The position numbers were made by a program, and so were the translations under genes. Of a stretch of DNA of 64,000 bases, positions 1 to 11,024 are shown piece after piece. Position 1 is the stretch's first letter, and every line of letters starts with the position of its first letter. This DNA is from Spongilla lacustris. Its lineage: Eukaryota; Porifera; Demospongiae; Spongillida; Spongillidae. Location of the stretch: NCBI GenBank assembly GCA_949361645.1, contig OX442428.1, positions 7,166,964 to 7,230,963 on the forward strand, read 5' to 3'. The notes under the pieces are model-generated. The model did not search any database, was not told the DNA's origin, and saw nothing but the letters and a program-made list of their open reading frames with translations.

Positions 1-410
1 ACATCACAGTTCCTCCCCATTTCACACTGGTGACAGACCACCATCCATTCTCAACCCTGAAAAGGGATTACCAGCAGTGACAGCAGCACGGTTGCATTGG
101 TATATGCGGTAGGCTAGCCCTGTCTTGATATCAGGTACAAGAGTACCACTCAGCACACAAATGCTGATGCACTTTCATGTCTCCCAGTGGTGGCCAACAT
201 GCAGATGGCACAAATGGACGAGGAGGAAGGAGGGACATTCCCAACTACAAACCCTCCTGGTCGAGGTGGCAGAATTAGGAAGAACAACAACAATTAAGGG
301 ACCTGGTGTTAGCAAGGGTGTTTCAGCCTATTCAGGAGGGATGGCCACCCAAAACTACAGAAGAGGTTATAAAGCCATGCTTTGAGTAGAGACATGAACT
401 ATACATGTAC
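1..410. other. Non-repetitive flank, no gene seen
   Basis: Only short open frames with no recognisable domain are present. The sequence leads into the GTACAG minisatellite. I see no splice-bounded exon and no RNA gene. Confidence 0.5.
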
Positions 411-801
411 AGCAGTACAATCCTGTGAAAGGGTACAGGGAGAGGTATAGGCCTGTACCACTGTTCACGGAGGGGTACAGGCCTACTCAGGGATACAAGC
501 ATGTTCAAGGAGGGGTACAGGGATACAAGCCTGGACAGGGGGCGGGGGGGGGGGGGGGGGGGGGGTGTACAGGAGTACAGGCTTGTACAGGGGTAAAGGC
601 GTGTACATGCAGGGAGGGGTACAAGCCTGGACAGGGGTACAGGCCTGTACTGGGATGGGTGGGGGAAGGGGGGGGGGGGGGGGGGGTTGGGGGTACAGGA
701 CTGTACAAGGGTACAGGCTTGTACAGGGGTGCAGGCCTGTACAAGGGTAATGGCGTGTACAGGGAGGGGTAGTGGCCTGGACAGGGGTACAGGCCTGTAC
801 T

Positions 802-832
<31 letters not shown>

Positions 833-965
833 GTACAGGACTGTACAAGGGTACAGGCTTGTACAGGGGTGCAGGCCTGTACAAGGGTAATGGCGTGTAC
901 AGGGAGGGGTAGTGGCCTGTACAGTGGTACAGGCCTATAAAATTGTACAGGCCTGTACAATTTGG
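411..965. repeat. GTACAGG minisatellite with long G runs
   Basis: Imperfect tandem units built on 'gtacaggcctgtacaggg' are separated by three poly-G runs of roughly 20 to 30 bases (near 543, 668 and 801). The half-unit is itself palindromic (GTAC, AGGCCT). Two blocks, about 690-780 and 836-930, are near-identical copies of each other, which points to expansion by unequal exchange. Open frames on both strands here (LYxPV-type or GVQACT-type repeats) are translation of the repeat and not genes. Confidence 0.9.
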
Positions 966-1003
966 GGTACAACCAATTGTATTGATACATAGCAGTTGTT
1001 CAT

Positions 1004-1830
1004 TCATGATGAACTCCACATACATATAGGTTTACCCATTGTCCTCTGTTTCATTCCATTTCTCTTGTCTTTTGCTAGGCCATCTAGTGATCCCCATTTC
1101 AGTCTGTCCCATTCTTCTTTGCTTTCATCGTCCCCCTTTAGTTCCTTCACAGAGTGGTCTCTAGTGGGTACACCCTTTCCAACACCTGTTCCTTCTGCCC
1201 TTTTCTTTGCACAACACGCCCTCTCAATTTGCCCCCATTTCCTGCAAACTTTGTTTCTGAACCTGCACTGTTGAGTATCATGCGCTCCTCCACACCTGTT
1301 GCAAGCCCCTAGGCCCGACGGTCTCCCCCTTCTTGGTGGTGCTGCCACTTGATGTACTTCCTGTTTTGTGACACTCTGCAACTGTTCTGCGCGTCTTTAG
1401 TCTCCCTTTCCGCTATTTCCGCTGTCTCCAGCACCTTGGCAAAAGTGAGGTCTGCCTTTGTGAGGAGTCTCTTCTGTACCCCCTCGTCCCTCATACCAAA
1501 GAACACCCTGTCTCTCAGCGTCTCTGATAACGTCGCACCAAACGCACAGTTCTGCAAACTTGCTGCATACCACATATCACTTTCTCCCTCCTTTTGTCCC
1601 GTTTGTGGAACCGTACGTTCTGCGATGACTAGAGGTTTAGGCGCTACGTGTGTCGTTAAGGCTGCGACGTACCAGTTGCTCGTACGTTCGGTCTTTCAAT
1701 TTCTGGGGTGCTACGAGCGCTCGGAGCAGGCCAAATGTAATACAGGCGAGGAAAGCGTCCTTTTTCTGTTCGGCTTCCACTTTATTTGCCAGGAAGAAAT
1801 GTTCTAGTCGCTCGACGTATTAACTTAACC
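1004..1830 (-). pseudogene. Ty3/gypsy-type retrotransposon gag fragment, broken
   Basis: Read on the minus strand, this stretch encodes a capsid-like gag segment of the Ty3/gypsy kind. It has a YVERLEHFF-type start near 1815, an LRDRVFFGMRDEGVQKRLL block near 1500, and then a zinc-knuckle tail. The first knuckle is intact (CNRCGGAHDTQQC, Cx2Cx3Hx4C). The second has lost its second Cys and its Gly-His pair (CRKWGQIERACC). An in-frame TAA sits just before YVERL near 1821-1823. The frame changes between the capsid part (1309-1575) and the knuckle part (1004-1381). No protease, reverse transcriptase or integrase follows, since the GTACAG minisatellite begins at once. I read it as a dead, truncated element. 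No LTR was identified by eye. Confidence 0.8.
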
Positions 1831-2700
1831 AGTCTTCCGTTGACGCGTCACACTCCCCTGCCATCCTTCTTAGCTATCCCATGCACCCTCGTCGCCACTG
1901 TAGACCTCAGGATGCACTCGGATAGCTCAGATCCAGCTACAGCTACGTGTATGCCTACATCTCTTGTCTGAGCAGCCGGTCGAGGTAAGCAGCCTAACAT
2001 CATTTCAATACATCGATCTGTCTTGCAGAAAACACAGACTCGAAGCTTTTAGTATTCCATGGCATGTACTAGTAGTTACCCCCGGCACGGGGCGGCACCT
2101 GGCCCACCACGCCCTCTCAACGTACTTAAGGGCTGGCACCGTTCATTTCTCTATAATTACGCGGCGCGCGCATGACGTCATCAAGGTATAACAGTTTAAC
2201 CACCTTGCACCAGCGGATATTGAATGACGAGTAAATAGCTATCGTGTGACAACTTTTGAACAGAAGGAGTTTTGAATGGAGCTGTTTTCAAAATCGGCCT
2301 CAACAGTGGATACGCTACACGCTAATGCCAACCGATCGTTTGCAGGATATAGAAAAGGCAACTAGTGCTTGGATCAATTGGTTTGTTACAGGCGCCGTGG
2401 TTGATATGGACGCTGTCAAGCGGAATGACGAAAACTGTTGTTGTTTCATTACAGAGTAAGTACCTGGGAGTTGAACTAAGGGTTAGGCAGTCTTATTGTG
2501 TACGCGGATTATGCAGAAGAGTGTTTTTTGCGGCACTGCCATTGTACGATTCAAAATGGATAATTCGTTTTAGAGCCACCTAAGGAAGTGGGGGGAAATG
2601 ACGGCGCAACTGTACATCGGGTCCCTATGCCCATTGTCAGCGAGGTTTATCCAGTGGAGAGGTAAGGCTGTTGTAGTTTTATGATAAAGTGAGTACTTTG
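1831..2700. other. Unassigned sequence with a short diverged direct repeat
   Basis: About 70 bases at 2456-2531 recur, diverged, at 2690-2765; both contain a 'gagtac/tacc..ggagtt' start and 'gga(t)tatgcagaag' end. Each copy begins with a GT(A/G)AGTA string that looks like a splice donor, but no supporting exon frame is clear. A CG-rich patch with 'gcgcgcgcatgacgtca' lies at 2163-2180 and includes a perfect CRE-like TGACGTCA. Confidence 0.4.
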
Positions 2701-2859
2701 GAGTTAGAATAAGTGTTAGAGAATTATTTTATCCTCGTGGATTGTGCAGAAGTGTGGTTTTTAAAGATGCTGTCTGTCTTGTGTGTACATAGTGTGTGTG
2801 TCTGCTTGTGTATAGGGAGTAAGCATCCCCTAGGAGACACCAACCCCACCCCTACATCT

Positions 2860-3665
2860 CTACATTGCCTGCTTCTGTGTGCCTTGTGTGAACTTGGTGT
2901 GTGTACATAGTGCTGTGACCTTGTGTGAACTTGATGTGTGTGCCTTGTGTGAACTTGGTGTGTGTACATAGTGCAGTGCCTTGTGTGAACTTGGTGTGTG
3001 TACATGTTGTGTGCCTTGTGTGAACTTGGTGTGTGTACATGTTGTGTGCCTTGTGTGAACTTGGTGTGTGTACATGTTGTGTGCCTTGTGTGTGTGTACA
3101 TAGTGTGTGCCTTGTGTGTGTGTACATAGTGTGTGCCTTGTGTGAACTTGGTGTGTGTACATAGTGCAGTGCCTTGTGTGAACTTGGTGTGTGTACATAG
3201 TGCAGTGCCTTGTGTGAACTTGGTGTGTGTACATAGTGCAGTGCCTTGTGTGAACTTGGTGTGTGTACATGTTGTGTGCCTTGTGTGTGTGTACATAGTG
3301 TGTGCCTTGTGTGAACTTGGTGTGTGTACATAGTGCAGTGCCTTGTGTGAACTTGGTGTGTGTACATAGCGCAGTGCCTTGTGTGAACTTGGTGTGTGCC
3401 TTGTGTGAACTTGGTGTGTGTACATAGTGCAGTGCCTTGTGTGAACTTGGTGTGTGTACATGTTGTGTGCCTTGTGTGTGTGTACATAGTGTGTGCCTTG
3501 TGTGAACTTGGTGTGTGTACATAGTGCAGTGCCTTGTGTGAACTTGGTGTGTGTACATAGCGCAGTGCCTTGTGTGAACTTGGTGTGTGCCTTGTGTGAA
3601 CTTGGTGTGTGTACATGTTGTGTGCCTTGTGTGAACACGGTGTGTGTACATAGTGCAGTGCCCTT
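2860..3665. repeat. GT-rich minisatellite (about 36-bp unit)
   Basis: Units read 'ccttgtgtgaacttggtgtg' plus 'tgtacatagtgcagtg' or a shorter 'tgtacatgttgtgtg' variant, repeated more than 20 times with several unit lengths. A block of mixed variants (about 3240-3420) is repeated nearly intact at 3440-3600, so there is higher-order structure. Long minus-strand frames rich in HTKFTQGT or VHTPSSHKA are translation artefacts, open in three frames at once. Confidence 0.92.
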
Positions 3666-3969
3666 GGTTGGAAGGTTACATTTGTGTGTATAGAAAATGC
3701 ATTTGCATTAATTGGTGCCATGTGCCTATCTTTGATCCCCTTTTTAAAAGAGGGATTTATACGTAAGGCAGACTGAACACCACAATACTTAGATCCACCT
3801 AATATTTACACCTATATTTACACACATGTATAGTACATGTAATATTTTACTGCATGTCGTATGCATTGTAAAGGATCTGTTGAAATGCTCTATGTTCTAC
3901 CCCCTTCCAGACACTATTCAATACACAACAGAGCAAGACAGCATATGCATAACAGATCTGTACTACACT

Positions 3970-4110
3970 GCAGAACTGTACACGTTCTTAAAGATCGAGT
4001 GCGCGTGTAAATACAGCGCAATGCGTCATTCGTTGACGCACGCGCAGCGCCGGAGGATTCTTTTGTTGAGGGTATAAAAGGAGCTTGCCTGGAAAAAGGT
4101 TTTTCCCCGT
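3970..4110 (+). promoter_or_regulatory. TATA-containing promoter-like segment
   Basis: A consensus TATA box (TATAAAAG, 4072-4079) lies in a segment with 'aaagatcgagtgcgcgtgta' upstream and 'gcttgcctggaaaaaggttt' downstream. The same upstream, TATA-like and downstream words recur in inverted orientation at 7120-7190. No gene is identifiable downstream in either place. The pair may be the ends or internal promoters of a repeat family. Confidence 0.4.
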
Positions 4111-4700
4111 ATCACGTGATACACAGCTAGTCCCCTTTGGGTGTGCGACGAGAGAGCCTCAGGGGGGTCTTCGATAAACACATAACATTGCATTAGGGAC
4201 ACATAACATTGTAAGGGGTAGGGTTATATGTATATGTCCTCAAAGGATATGGAGGACCGTCGGATTACCGTATACCTTCGCAGGCTTGGCTTCGCGTTGG
4301 AACTATGTTACTCCGGTATACGTACGCTCCGTAGCAATGATGAATGATCTCGTAGCAGCCCAGGGCTATGAGCTGTCTTTATGGTAAGTTTAAGCGTACG
4401 TACCGCTAGTAAAAAATAAAAATAATAAGTCACGCGACCATTGACAAAGCCACGGCAATAATGTTTATATAATACTAGTACGTCAAAATGCTGTTCAAAG
4501 GTTGTTGTTTGCCACTAAGATGAAGTGCCATATTACATTTCAAGGACATACATGTAGAGACTGACATTACTCATGCCAGGTAATGATTGCAACTAGGCTA
4601 CCATAAATGCTTATTAGTAGGAGATGTGGCCACATATCAGAGGAGCCAATGAATGGTGGTCCTCAATGTGCACCTTGTTTATGTGGACCATGCATAGTGT
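4110..4700. other. Unassigned intergenic sequence
   Basis: I see no open frame with domain character, no RNA gene and no clear repeat. The segment ends at a CA microsatellite. Confidence 0.4.
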
Positions 4701-4717
4701 CGTAGCCACCTGATTTC

Positions 4718-4720
<3 letters not shown>

Positions 4721-4765
<45 letters not shown>

Positions 4766-4800
4766 CACACACATACACACACACACACAAACACACACCA
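4721..4800. repeat. CA dinucleotide microsatellite
   Basis: An almost uninterrupted (CA)n tract with two small interruptions. Confidence 0.95.
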
Positions 4801-4887
4801 TATACATGTATTAGCAAGATTGGCATATATGTAGTCAGTCTTTTGTAATGTAGCAGTTCTGAAAAGAACTGTTTTTTATTACTGAGT

Positions 4888-6125
4888 ACTATGGTCCACA
4901 GGTGTGTGGACCATAGTACACAGGGGTGGGGTGGGGGAGGGGGATTGGTCAACCCCCATATGCCCTCTCCAAGGCCTGGGTGGACTTCTCCTCTCCCCTC
5001 ACCCCCTCCTCCTCCATAGTACACAGGGGTGTGGACCATAGTACACAGGGGTGTGGACCATAGTACACAGGGGTGTGGACCATAGTACACAGGGGTGTGG
5101 ACCGTAGTACTCAGGGGTGTGGACCATAGTACACAGGGGTGTGGACCATAGTACACAGGGGTGTGGACCATAGTACACAGGGGTGGGGTGGGGGAGGGGG
5201 ATTGGTCGACCCCCATATGCCCTCTCCAAGACCTGGGTGGACTTCTCCTCTCCCCTCACCCTCTCCTCCTCCATAGTACACAGGGGTGTGGACCATAGTA
5301 CACAGGGGTGTGGACCGTAGTAAACAGGGTGTGCACAGGGGTGTGTGGGCCATAGTACACAGGGGTGTGGACCATAGTACACAGGGGTGTGTGTGGACCA
5401 TAGTACACGGGTGTGGACCGTAGTACACAGGGGTGTGGACCATAGTACACAGGGGTGTGGACCATAGTATACAGGGGTGTGGATCATAGTACACAGGGGT
5501 GGGGTGGGGGAGGGGGATTGGTCGACCCCCATATGCCCTCTCCAAGGCCTGGGTGGACTTCTCCTCTCCCCTCACCCTCTCCTCCTCCATAGTACACAGG
5601 GGTGTGGACCATAGTACACAGGGGTGTGGACCGTAGTAAACAGGGTGTGGACCATAGTACACAGGGGTGTGTGGGCCATAGTACACAGGGGTGTGGACCA
5701 TAGTACACAGAGGTGTGGACCATAGTACACAGGGGTGTGGACCATAGTATACAGGGGTGTGGATCATAGTACACAGGGGTGGGGTGGGGGAGGGGGATTG
5801 GTCGACCCCCATATGCCCTCTCCAAGGCCTGGGTGGACTTCTCCTCTTCCCTCACCCTCTCCTCCTCCATAGTACACAGGGGTGTGGACCATAGTACACA
5901 GGGGTGTGGACCATAGTACACAGGGGTGTGGACCGTAGTACTCAGGGGTGTGGACCATAGTACACAGGGGTGTGGACCATAGTACACAGGGGTGTGGACC
6001 AGGTGTGGACCATAGTACACAGGGGTGTGGACCATAGTACACAGGGGTGTGGACCATAGTACACAGGGGTGTGGACCATAGTACACAGGGGTGTGGACCA
6101 TAGTACACAGAGGTGTGGACCATAA
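4888..6125. repeat. Two-level minisatellite: 22-bp unit inside a roughly 290-bp higher-order unit
   Basis: The basic unit is 22 bp (ccatagtacacaggggtgtg plus ga) in runs of 4 to 9. Each run is followed by a unique ~95-bp block beginning 'ggtggggtgggggaggggga', passing through 'cccccatatgccctctcc', and ending 'cctctcctcctccatag'. That spacer block occurs four times (about 4925, 5184, 5498 and 5777), which defines the higher-order period. The purine/pyrimidine-skewed spacer lies next to a palindromic 'ggtcgaccc'. Minus-strand frames rich in VHTPVYYGPHPCVLWS are repeat translation. Confidence 0.95.
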
Positions 6126-6194
6126 GATCCCTATTGTGTACAAGGTCTCCTACATCTACATGGTTCAGATAATCATTACACTTGATGGCTGTTA

Positions 6195-6705
6195 CCATAC
6201 CACTACTATTACCCCTACTCCTCCCCTAGTGGTAGGTAAGGGGAACAGTAGGGGTAGTAAGGAGTTGGTATAATAGTAGATAAAGGGAGTAAGGGGAAGA
6301 GTAGGGGTGGTGATAGGTAACCCCTACTCTTCTCTACCCCTACTCCTCCCCTTACCTACTATTGCCCTTAGTAGTAGATAAGGGGAACAGTAGGGGTAGT
6401 GATAGGTAAGGGGAGGAGTAGGTGTAGGGAAGAGTAGGACTATTACACCAACTCCTCCCCTTACTCCCCCTACTGTTCCCCTACCTACCACTAGAGGAGG
6501 AGTAGGGGTAATAGTAGGCTAGGTGAAGAATAGGGGTTGTGGTAGGTAAGGGGAGGAGTAGGGGTAGTAGTAAGTACTAGTAAGGGGAGGAGTAGGGGTA
6601 GTAGTAAGTACTAGTAAGGGGAGGAGTAGGGGTAAGGGGAGAAGTAGGAGTAGGGGTAAGGGGAGAAGTAGGAGTAGTGGTTGTAAGGGGAGGAGATACT
6701 GCTTT
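6195..6705. repeat. AGTAGGGG/CCCCTACT minisatellite that switches strand
   Basis: Short units of 'aggggaggagtaggggtagt' appear in both orientations. The first half (6210-6500) alternates CCCCTACT and AGTAGGGG runs, giving several inverted repeats able to form hairpins. The second half (6540-6700) is uniformly in the AGTAGGGG sense. Confidence 0.9.
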
Positions 6706-7480
6706 GACCATATATATACGTACCACAGTTGTCCAGTAACGAAGTTCAGTGGTGTAATGCTGGTACCAGGTGCGTCACAGTAAGTTGCGCGATCAAGTAT
6801 GGCATTTAAGAAGATGGAGCGGACCGTGTGGCAAGAGTAGCCTCTTTTTAGTATCGGTATCAAGCTTCCCTTTCCTTTGCTCCGAGGCAAAAGTGGCTTC
6901 AAGAGTCAGTCTCTGACAGTCTGCCTGACCGTCGCCATTCTCAATCATAAACACGTGTTATTCGATTTTAATAGTCGTGAAAATTAGTTATTGCTGCCAG
7001 GATGTAAGAGTACGTTACGTAGTAAGGGTAATATGAAGGAGTTTGAGAGGTTTATAGACACCCCATGTTTCACAACGCTAGACAGACGCCATTTTTAGCC
7101 CATTAATTTGGCCGCATGGCCGGCTGACCGTTTTCCAGGCAAGCGCTTTTTATACGCGCACTCGATCTTTAACAGGTCTGCATGTAAACAACGGACAGGA
7201 AATGTAAAGCAAACTTGTAGATGATAATGTTGATGCTCACATGTCCAATGAATAAACGGATGTTGAGTTGATTTTACCCACAGGTGCGGATATGCGTCGA
7301 TTTCACTGCCACTGATGTACAGCTGCAAGAGTACCCGCCACCGCGAAAATCTTTCACGTGATATGCAGCCGCATGAAATGGTGAATAATGAACATCACAA
7401 TAGTTGTCTAAAAAGGCGAAGGTCTAAACCGCACTTTTTCTCATTAACAGTCCGATGAAAACTTCAGGCAGTGGTTACAT
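6706..7480. other. Unassigned sequence with inverted promoter-like copy
   Basis: No gene is supported. At 7120-7190 the reverse strand carries the same words as the TATA-containing segment at 3970-4110, in inverted orientation. Confidence 0.4.
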
Positions 7481-7491
7481 TAATACGTGTG

Positions 7492-7628
7492 GGGTCCTGC
7501 TTGCGGAGAAAATGCATGTACCAGCCATAACAACTATAAATAACAAATATACAACATCAATTTCATATAATTTACAACATTTCATCGACTAGTATCAAAA
7601 CGGAAACTCAGTTCAACAAGCAGGACCC
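7492..7628. repeat. 137-bp foldback (12-bp perfect inverted ends)
   Basis: GGGTCCTGCTTG at 7492-7503 is perfectly repeated in reverse complement at 7617-7628, enclosing an AT-rich 113-base interior. This could be a very small MITE or a hairpin; no target duplication is clear. Confidence 0.5.
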
Positions 7629-9049
7629 ATAGCGACATAGTTCGGAAGTTGCTCTTCATAACAAGCCCTCTCCAGTGATTAAGCGTGTGAGATAAGTGCT
7701 TCGCCTAACGCGTTGAAGTGTTTTAAAGTTCCCTCACGGAACTGTCTTGTTTTCCTTACGGCAGTGGAGTTAGAGGTTTAAAAGCCACTCTCTTGGTTGT
7801 AGACAACTTGCCGTGTCAGAAACAGTGTCTTCTTTTGGATACAGTGCTTCTATTGTAGACAAAAACAAAGCAGCATTATCTGCAAAATTCATTCAATAAA
7901 TTAATTAAAACGCGGGTGCCCGACCTTAAGTGCGTTGAGCTCTGCTCGACTCCAGCTTTGCAAAATGCTGGCATGTCCTAGTCTCATTTTATTAACTATG
8001 GAATATCCTTGATTTTACTAAATATCTATGGCAACACATAGAAACGCCATTTAAAAATGGCGCCTTATTGCACCAAAACTGATTTACTATTTTTAAAAAT
8101 GGTCCCCAAATTCTTCACGACAACATCCACCTTTTTTCATATATTATATTATTTGGATAGTTGTAGAATTGTTTCAGAGGGTGGCAAAAGTTCTAACCCC
8201 CCTCTGTTCATTAGTTATAACTAATGGAATATCTTAATTAGCATGATTTTTTTCCATTTTCTGTACAAGTCTATGGAATATCATATTTTCAGAAATGGTC
8301 CCAGAATTTTGGACGATACAAGGTATAAAATTTGAAATTGCCTACATTTAAACATCATTTAGAGTAGTATTAGAGGGTGGCAAAAGTTGCAGGTCCGTTA
8401 GTTAAGTAAATAATAATCAAGTTAGTAAAAACGCCATACATTCTCTATGGAACGTACCGCGGAATGAAATCCAAAAATTTACAAACCGCAACTTTCGTGT
8501 CCGTTGATTTCTCCATATGTAAAGGGGGATGGGATCACCATATCTAAAGGGGGATGGAATCACAGCAGCAGACTAAATGTACATTGTCGTGCTGTCCATT
8601 TGCTTGTCTTGGAAGCCCGGCCAAGGGTAGATACCAACTCTCAAACTTGTACCACTTACCAATATTCATCCCTGGCTGTGATGTGCAGTCTGGGCACGAG
8701 GTAAGCAGGGGTCTAGGGGAGTGCAGTTAGCCACACACACACCCCGTGGGGATCTGGAGCTATGCCCCCAGCCACTTGTTTACTTTTGCATTCATTTAGC
8801 ATGATAATGAACATAGTGATATCACCCCCAAAACAACTTAATATTGATAACTACCAGTGGCATCACCATGGTGATAAGGAAGCACGATGTGCAGGAGAAG
8901 GATTGAAGTCTGCATGGATAGAGATGGGAAATCTCTTCCTCACAATGGCTGTGGTTCCTCACTGCTCAGTAGGAACTCAGCAATTCAATCGGTGATGCGA
9001 AGCTATTGTGACCGAAGTGTGTGTTCACCAGCTGCACACATGTACTGGT
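7629..9049. other. Intergenic; weak internal duplication only
   Basis: The phrase 'agagggtggcaaaagtt' occurs at about 8177 and 8373 in similar contexts ('ctatggaatatc' nearby), so a decayed repeat of about 200 bases is present. Short frames at 8504-9084 show no domain. I see no RNA gene. Confidence 0.4.
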
Positions 9050-9139
9050 CTAATCATAGATTGACTGAAACGGGAGTGACTTAAGTCAGTGACTTTAAGT
9101 CACTACCCTGGGATACGGTGAAATGAGATTTATACCTAG

Positions 9140-9642
9140 CTATTCAAACAAATTCTTTACATGTGGTTGATTGTTAATACAGATAACAACAGGTTCACAT
9201 AAATGAATTTCATTTAAGCTACAGATCATGATCACTTCTCGGAGCATGCATGCTTGCGTACAAAGGCATGGTATTACTATACAGGCACTTCCTTGCTTAC
9301 ATAAGGCAACAATGTTGTCATTTTCCATTTCAGAGCACACACTACAATAGTTCTTGCACAGGCTTTTGCATACACTGCAAGCTCTACTAGCATTGGTAGC
9401 TACACAAGTAGCAGAGTTTTTGTCATACAATGGATGCAGGCACAATGGGGCAATGTTGTGTGGAAATGTTTCATGTTAATCCTGTTGCCGAGCGTGAGTA
9501 GGCTTACGTTTATTGGTACTTGCACTGATGTATATAAGTAAAGCTCATTCAGCAACTGCTTCTGTGAACCTGGGTGAAACCATTTGAACAGAGAGTACGC
9601 ATCGTCCAAAATATGATACCTATTTGCAGCTCTCATGATCAA
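9140..9642 (-). pseudogene. Cys-rich transposase-like remnant, frameshifted
   Basis: Two overlapping minus-strand frames (9400-9642 and 9140-9445) read as one polypeptide if the frame is shifted near 9420. The second part contains a CxxC-type cluster (CSVCKSLCKNYCSVC) that could bind zinc. It lies inside the inverted-repeat element at 9054-10461, so a transposase C-terminus is plausible. No catalytic residues can be placed. Confidence 0.35.
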
Positions 9643-9841
9643 ACCAATAAGTATTCAGTGGCCTTAGGGCATCCTACAGGCAATCGGTCTTGAAATCACA
9701 TCTGGCAGCATGCATTTGTAATGGAAAGACAATTTCCAGTAGTCCTGTGTATCTCTTCTACATCATTACCCCACAAAATGTGTGTATCAAACTGAGGTGA
9801 GGATCTCCAGCCTTCAACAATGCCATCTACTTGGCCTTCCA

Positions 9842-10204
9842 TTATACGCCATGACAAGATAAACTACTGCCATCACCGACGTCATCGCTTTCTTGCTCAT
9901 GTGGTTCTTCAATCGCCGGATTTGGGGAACTATTTGCTATAGAAATGGCTGTGGGAATGGATGCTTCAGCATTGCCGCCTGCTGCAGTGCTGTGCCGCCT
10001 AATGCTGCGTGTGGAAAACGCCTTCAAAGTAGCGACTTCATTAAAATAAATGATGCATTTTAAACTACACCCTTTACCGTTAATTCTCTGTACACCCCCA
10101 AAGAGTTTTGTTTCGTTAAAAAGCCTTCCATACCTCTGCTTTGCATGTTTGTTGCCTAATACCTTAGCTGCACAAGTAACACGATCGCCAACAAGGAAAG
10201 GCAT
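9842..10204 (-). CDS. Hypothetical ORF inside the 9.05-10.46 kb element
   Basis: This is a 120-residue frame beginning MPFLVGDRVTCAAKVLGN. The first 70 residues look like ordinary protein (a basic, mixed-hydrophobic region). The last 45 are acidic and low-complexity (HEQESDDVGDGSS). I do not recognise the domain. Its position between inverted ends suggests it is an N-terminal remnant of the element's own transposase or accessory protein. A separate decayed minus-strand stretch at 9140-9640 changes frame near 9420. Its 3' part is Cys-rich (CSVCKSLCKNYCSVC), like the zinc-binding tails of some transposases. Function is unassigned. Confidence 0.35.
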   Translation of the reverse strand: MPFLVGDRVTCAAKVLGNKHAKQRYGRLFNETKLFGGVQRINGKGCSLKCIIYFNEVATLKAFSTRSIRRHSTAAGGNAEASIPTAISIANSSPNPAIEEPHEQESDDVGDGSSLSCHGV

Positions 10205-10461
10205 CGCGGTTTGAACACAAAAAAGGGGCGTATTATGTAATGTTTGCCGCCAAACAGCGATACAAGCTGCCCTGTTTGCTACGCTCCTCTGGCTTAAAAT
10301 ACAACCATTTTAGAATATTTTAAAGCTACATGCCACCCAGTACGTGCACAATTAAAAAAAAAAACGCACTGGCGTCACCAATTCGAGTGTTTTATCGTTC
10401 CAAAAGTTCAGTGACTTAAGTCACTAATTAATGACTTAAGTCACGATCCGTCAATCTATGA

Positions 10462-11020
10462 CTAAACGACACACATGTTATATATACATACTTGACACCG
10501 TGTTTTAGTTCTGTCTCCTGAGGAAAAGCGGAAAAGAATGAGATCCATCCATTATGCTTACTGCTTACTTTCGGCTCGCACCATCCGATTTCACGGTAGT
10601 ACTACTTAACCACACATCTTGTTGCTCAGAGGGTCTTGGCTTTCGACTCCTTCCTCCTCCTGAACACTTCAGCTGGAATACTAACTCGCATGCTTTTAAT
10701 AATTATCCATGTTAACTATTCATAACTGGTCAGGTTGAAGAGGTGGGGAGGTTGTCTTTAAAAAATGACCCCCCCCCCCCCCCTCCCCCCAGATTTACCA
10801 CTGCTGTTGGGACAGGGGACATGTACGTATGTTGCCTTTTTCACCATTTTAATCGGTTTCTATCTATGTTGCAGGGATTGTCAATCCCACCCAGGATCAC
10901 GCCCCACTTACTCAGCAAGGTAGATGGCATTGCTGCATGTACATGTAGGTAAGGTGTCTAGTGCCATTGGTGGGAGTGCACTTGCCCATGATGTCCCATT
11001 GAGTCACATGTAGATGTATG
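10462..11020. other. Intergenic with partial copy of a downstream exon-like segment
   Basis: A poly-C run lies near 10767. The segment 10873-10950 ('attgtcaatcccaccc' through 'ggcattgctgcatgtacat') is a diverged copy of 11969-12035, so the coiled-coil ORF region has a third partial duplicate here. No intact gene is seen. Confidence 0.5.
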
Positions 11021-11024
11021 TTAG

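Larger units (their letters stand above)
9054..10461. mobile_element. 1.4-kb DNA transposon with inverted ends and decayed ORFs
   Basis: Both ends read TCATAGATTGAC(T/G)GA followed within a few bases by GTGACTTAAGTCA, in inverted orientation (9054-9092 and 10422-10461). CTAA flanks both ends (9050-9053 and 10462-10465) as a possible target duplication. GACTTAAGTC is itself a 10-bp palindrome and is repeated near each end. Minus-strand open frames inside include one starting at 10204 and Cys-rich stretches at 9140-9445. I read this as a decayed or deletion-derived transposon. The superfamily is not assigned. Confidence 0.65.

Noticed and set aside
1349..1807. 152-residue plus-strand frame over the gag region
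   Set aside because: It is the antisense shadow of the minus-strand gag fragment, which has recognisable capsid and zinc-knuckle motifs.
2724..3721. Long minus-strand frames rich in His/Thr/Lys (HTKFTQGT)
   Set aside because: Open in three frames across a minisatellite; no start context or domain.
4614..6198. Minus-strand frames with VHTPVYYGPHPCVLW repeats
   Set aside because: Translation of the 22-bp minisatellite.
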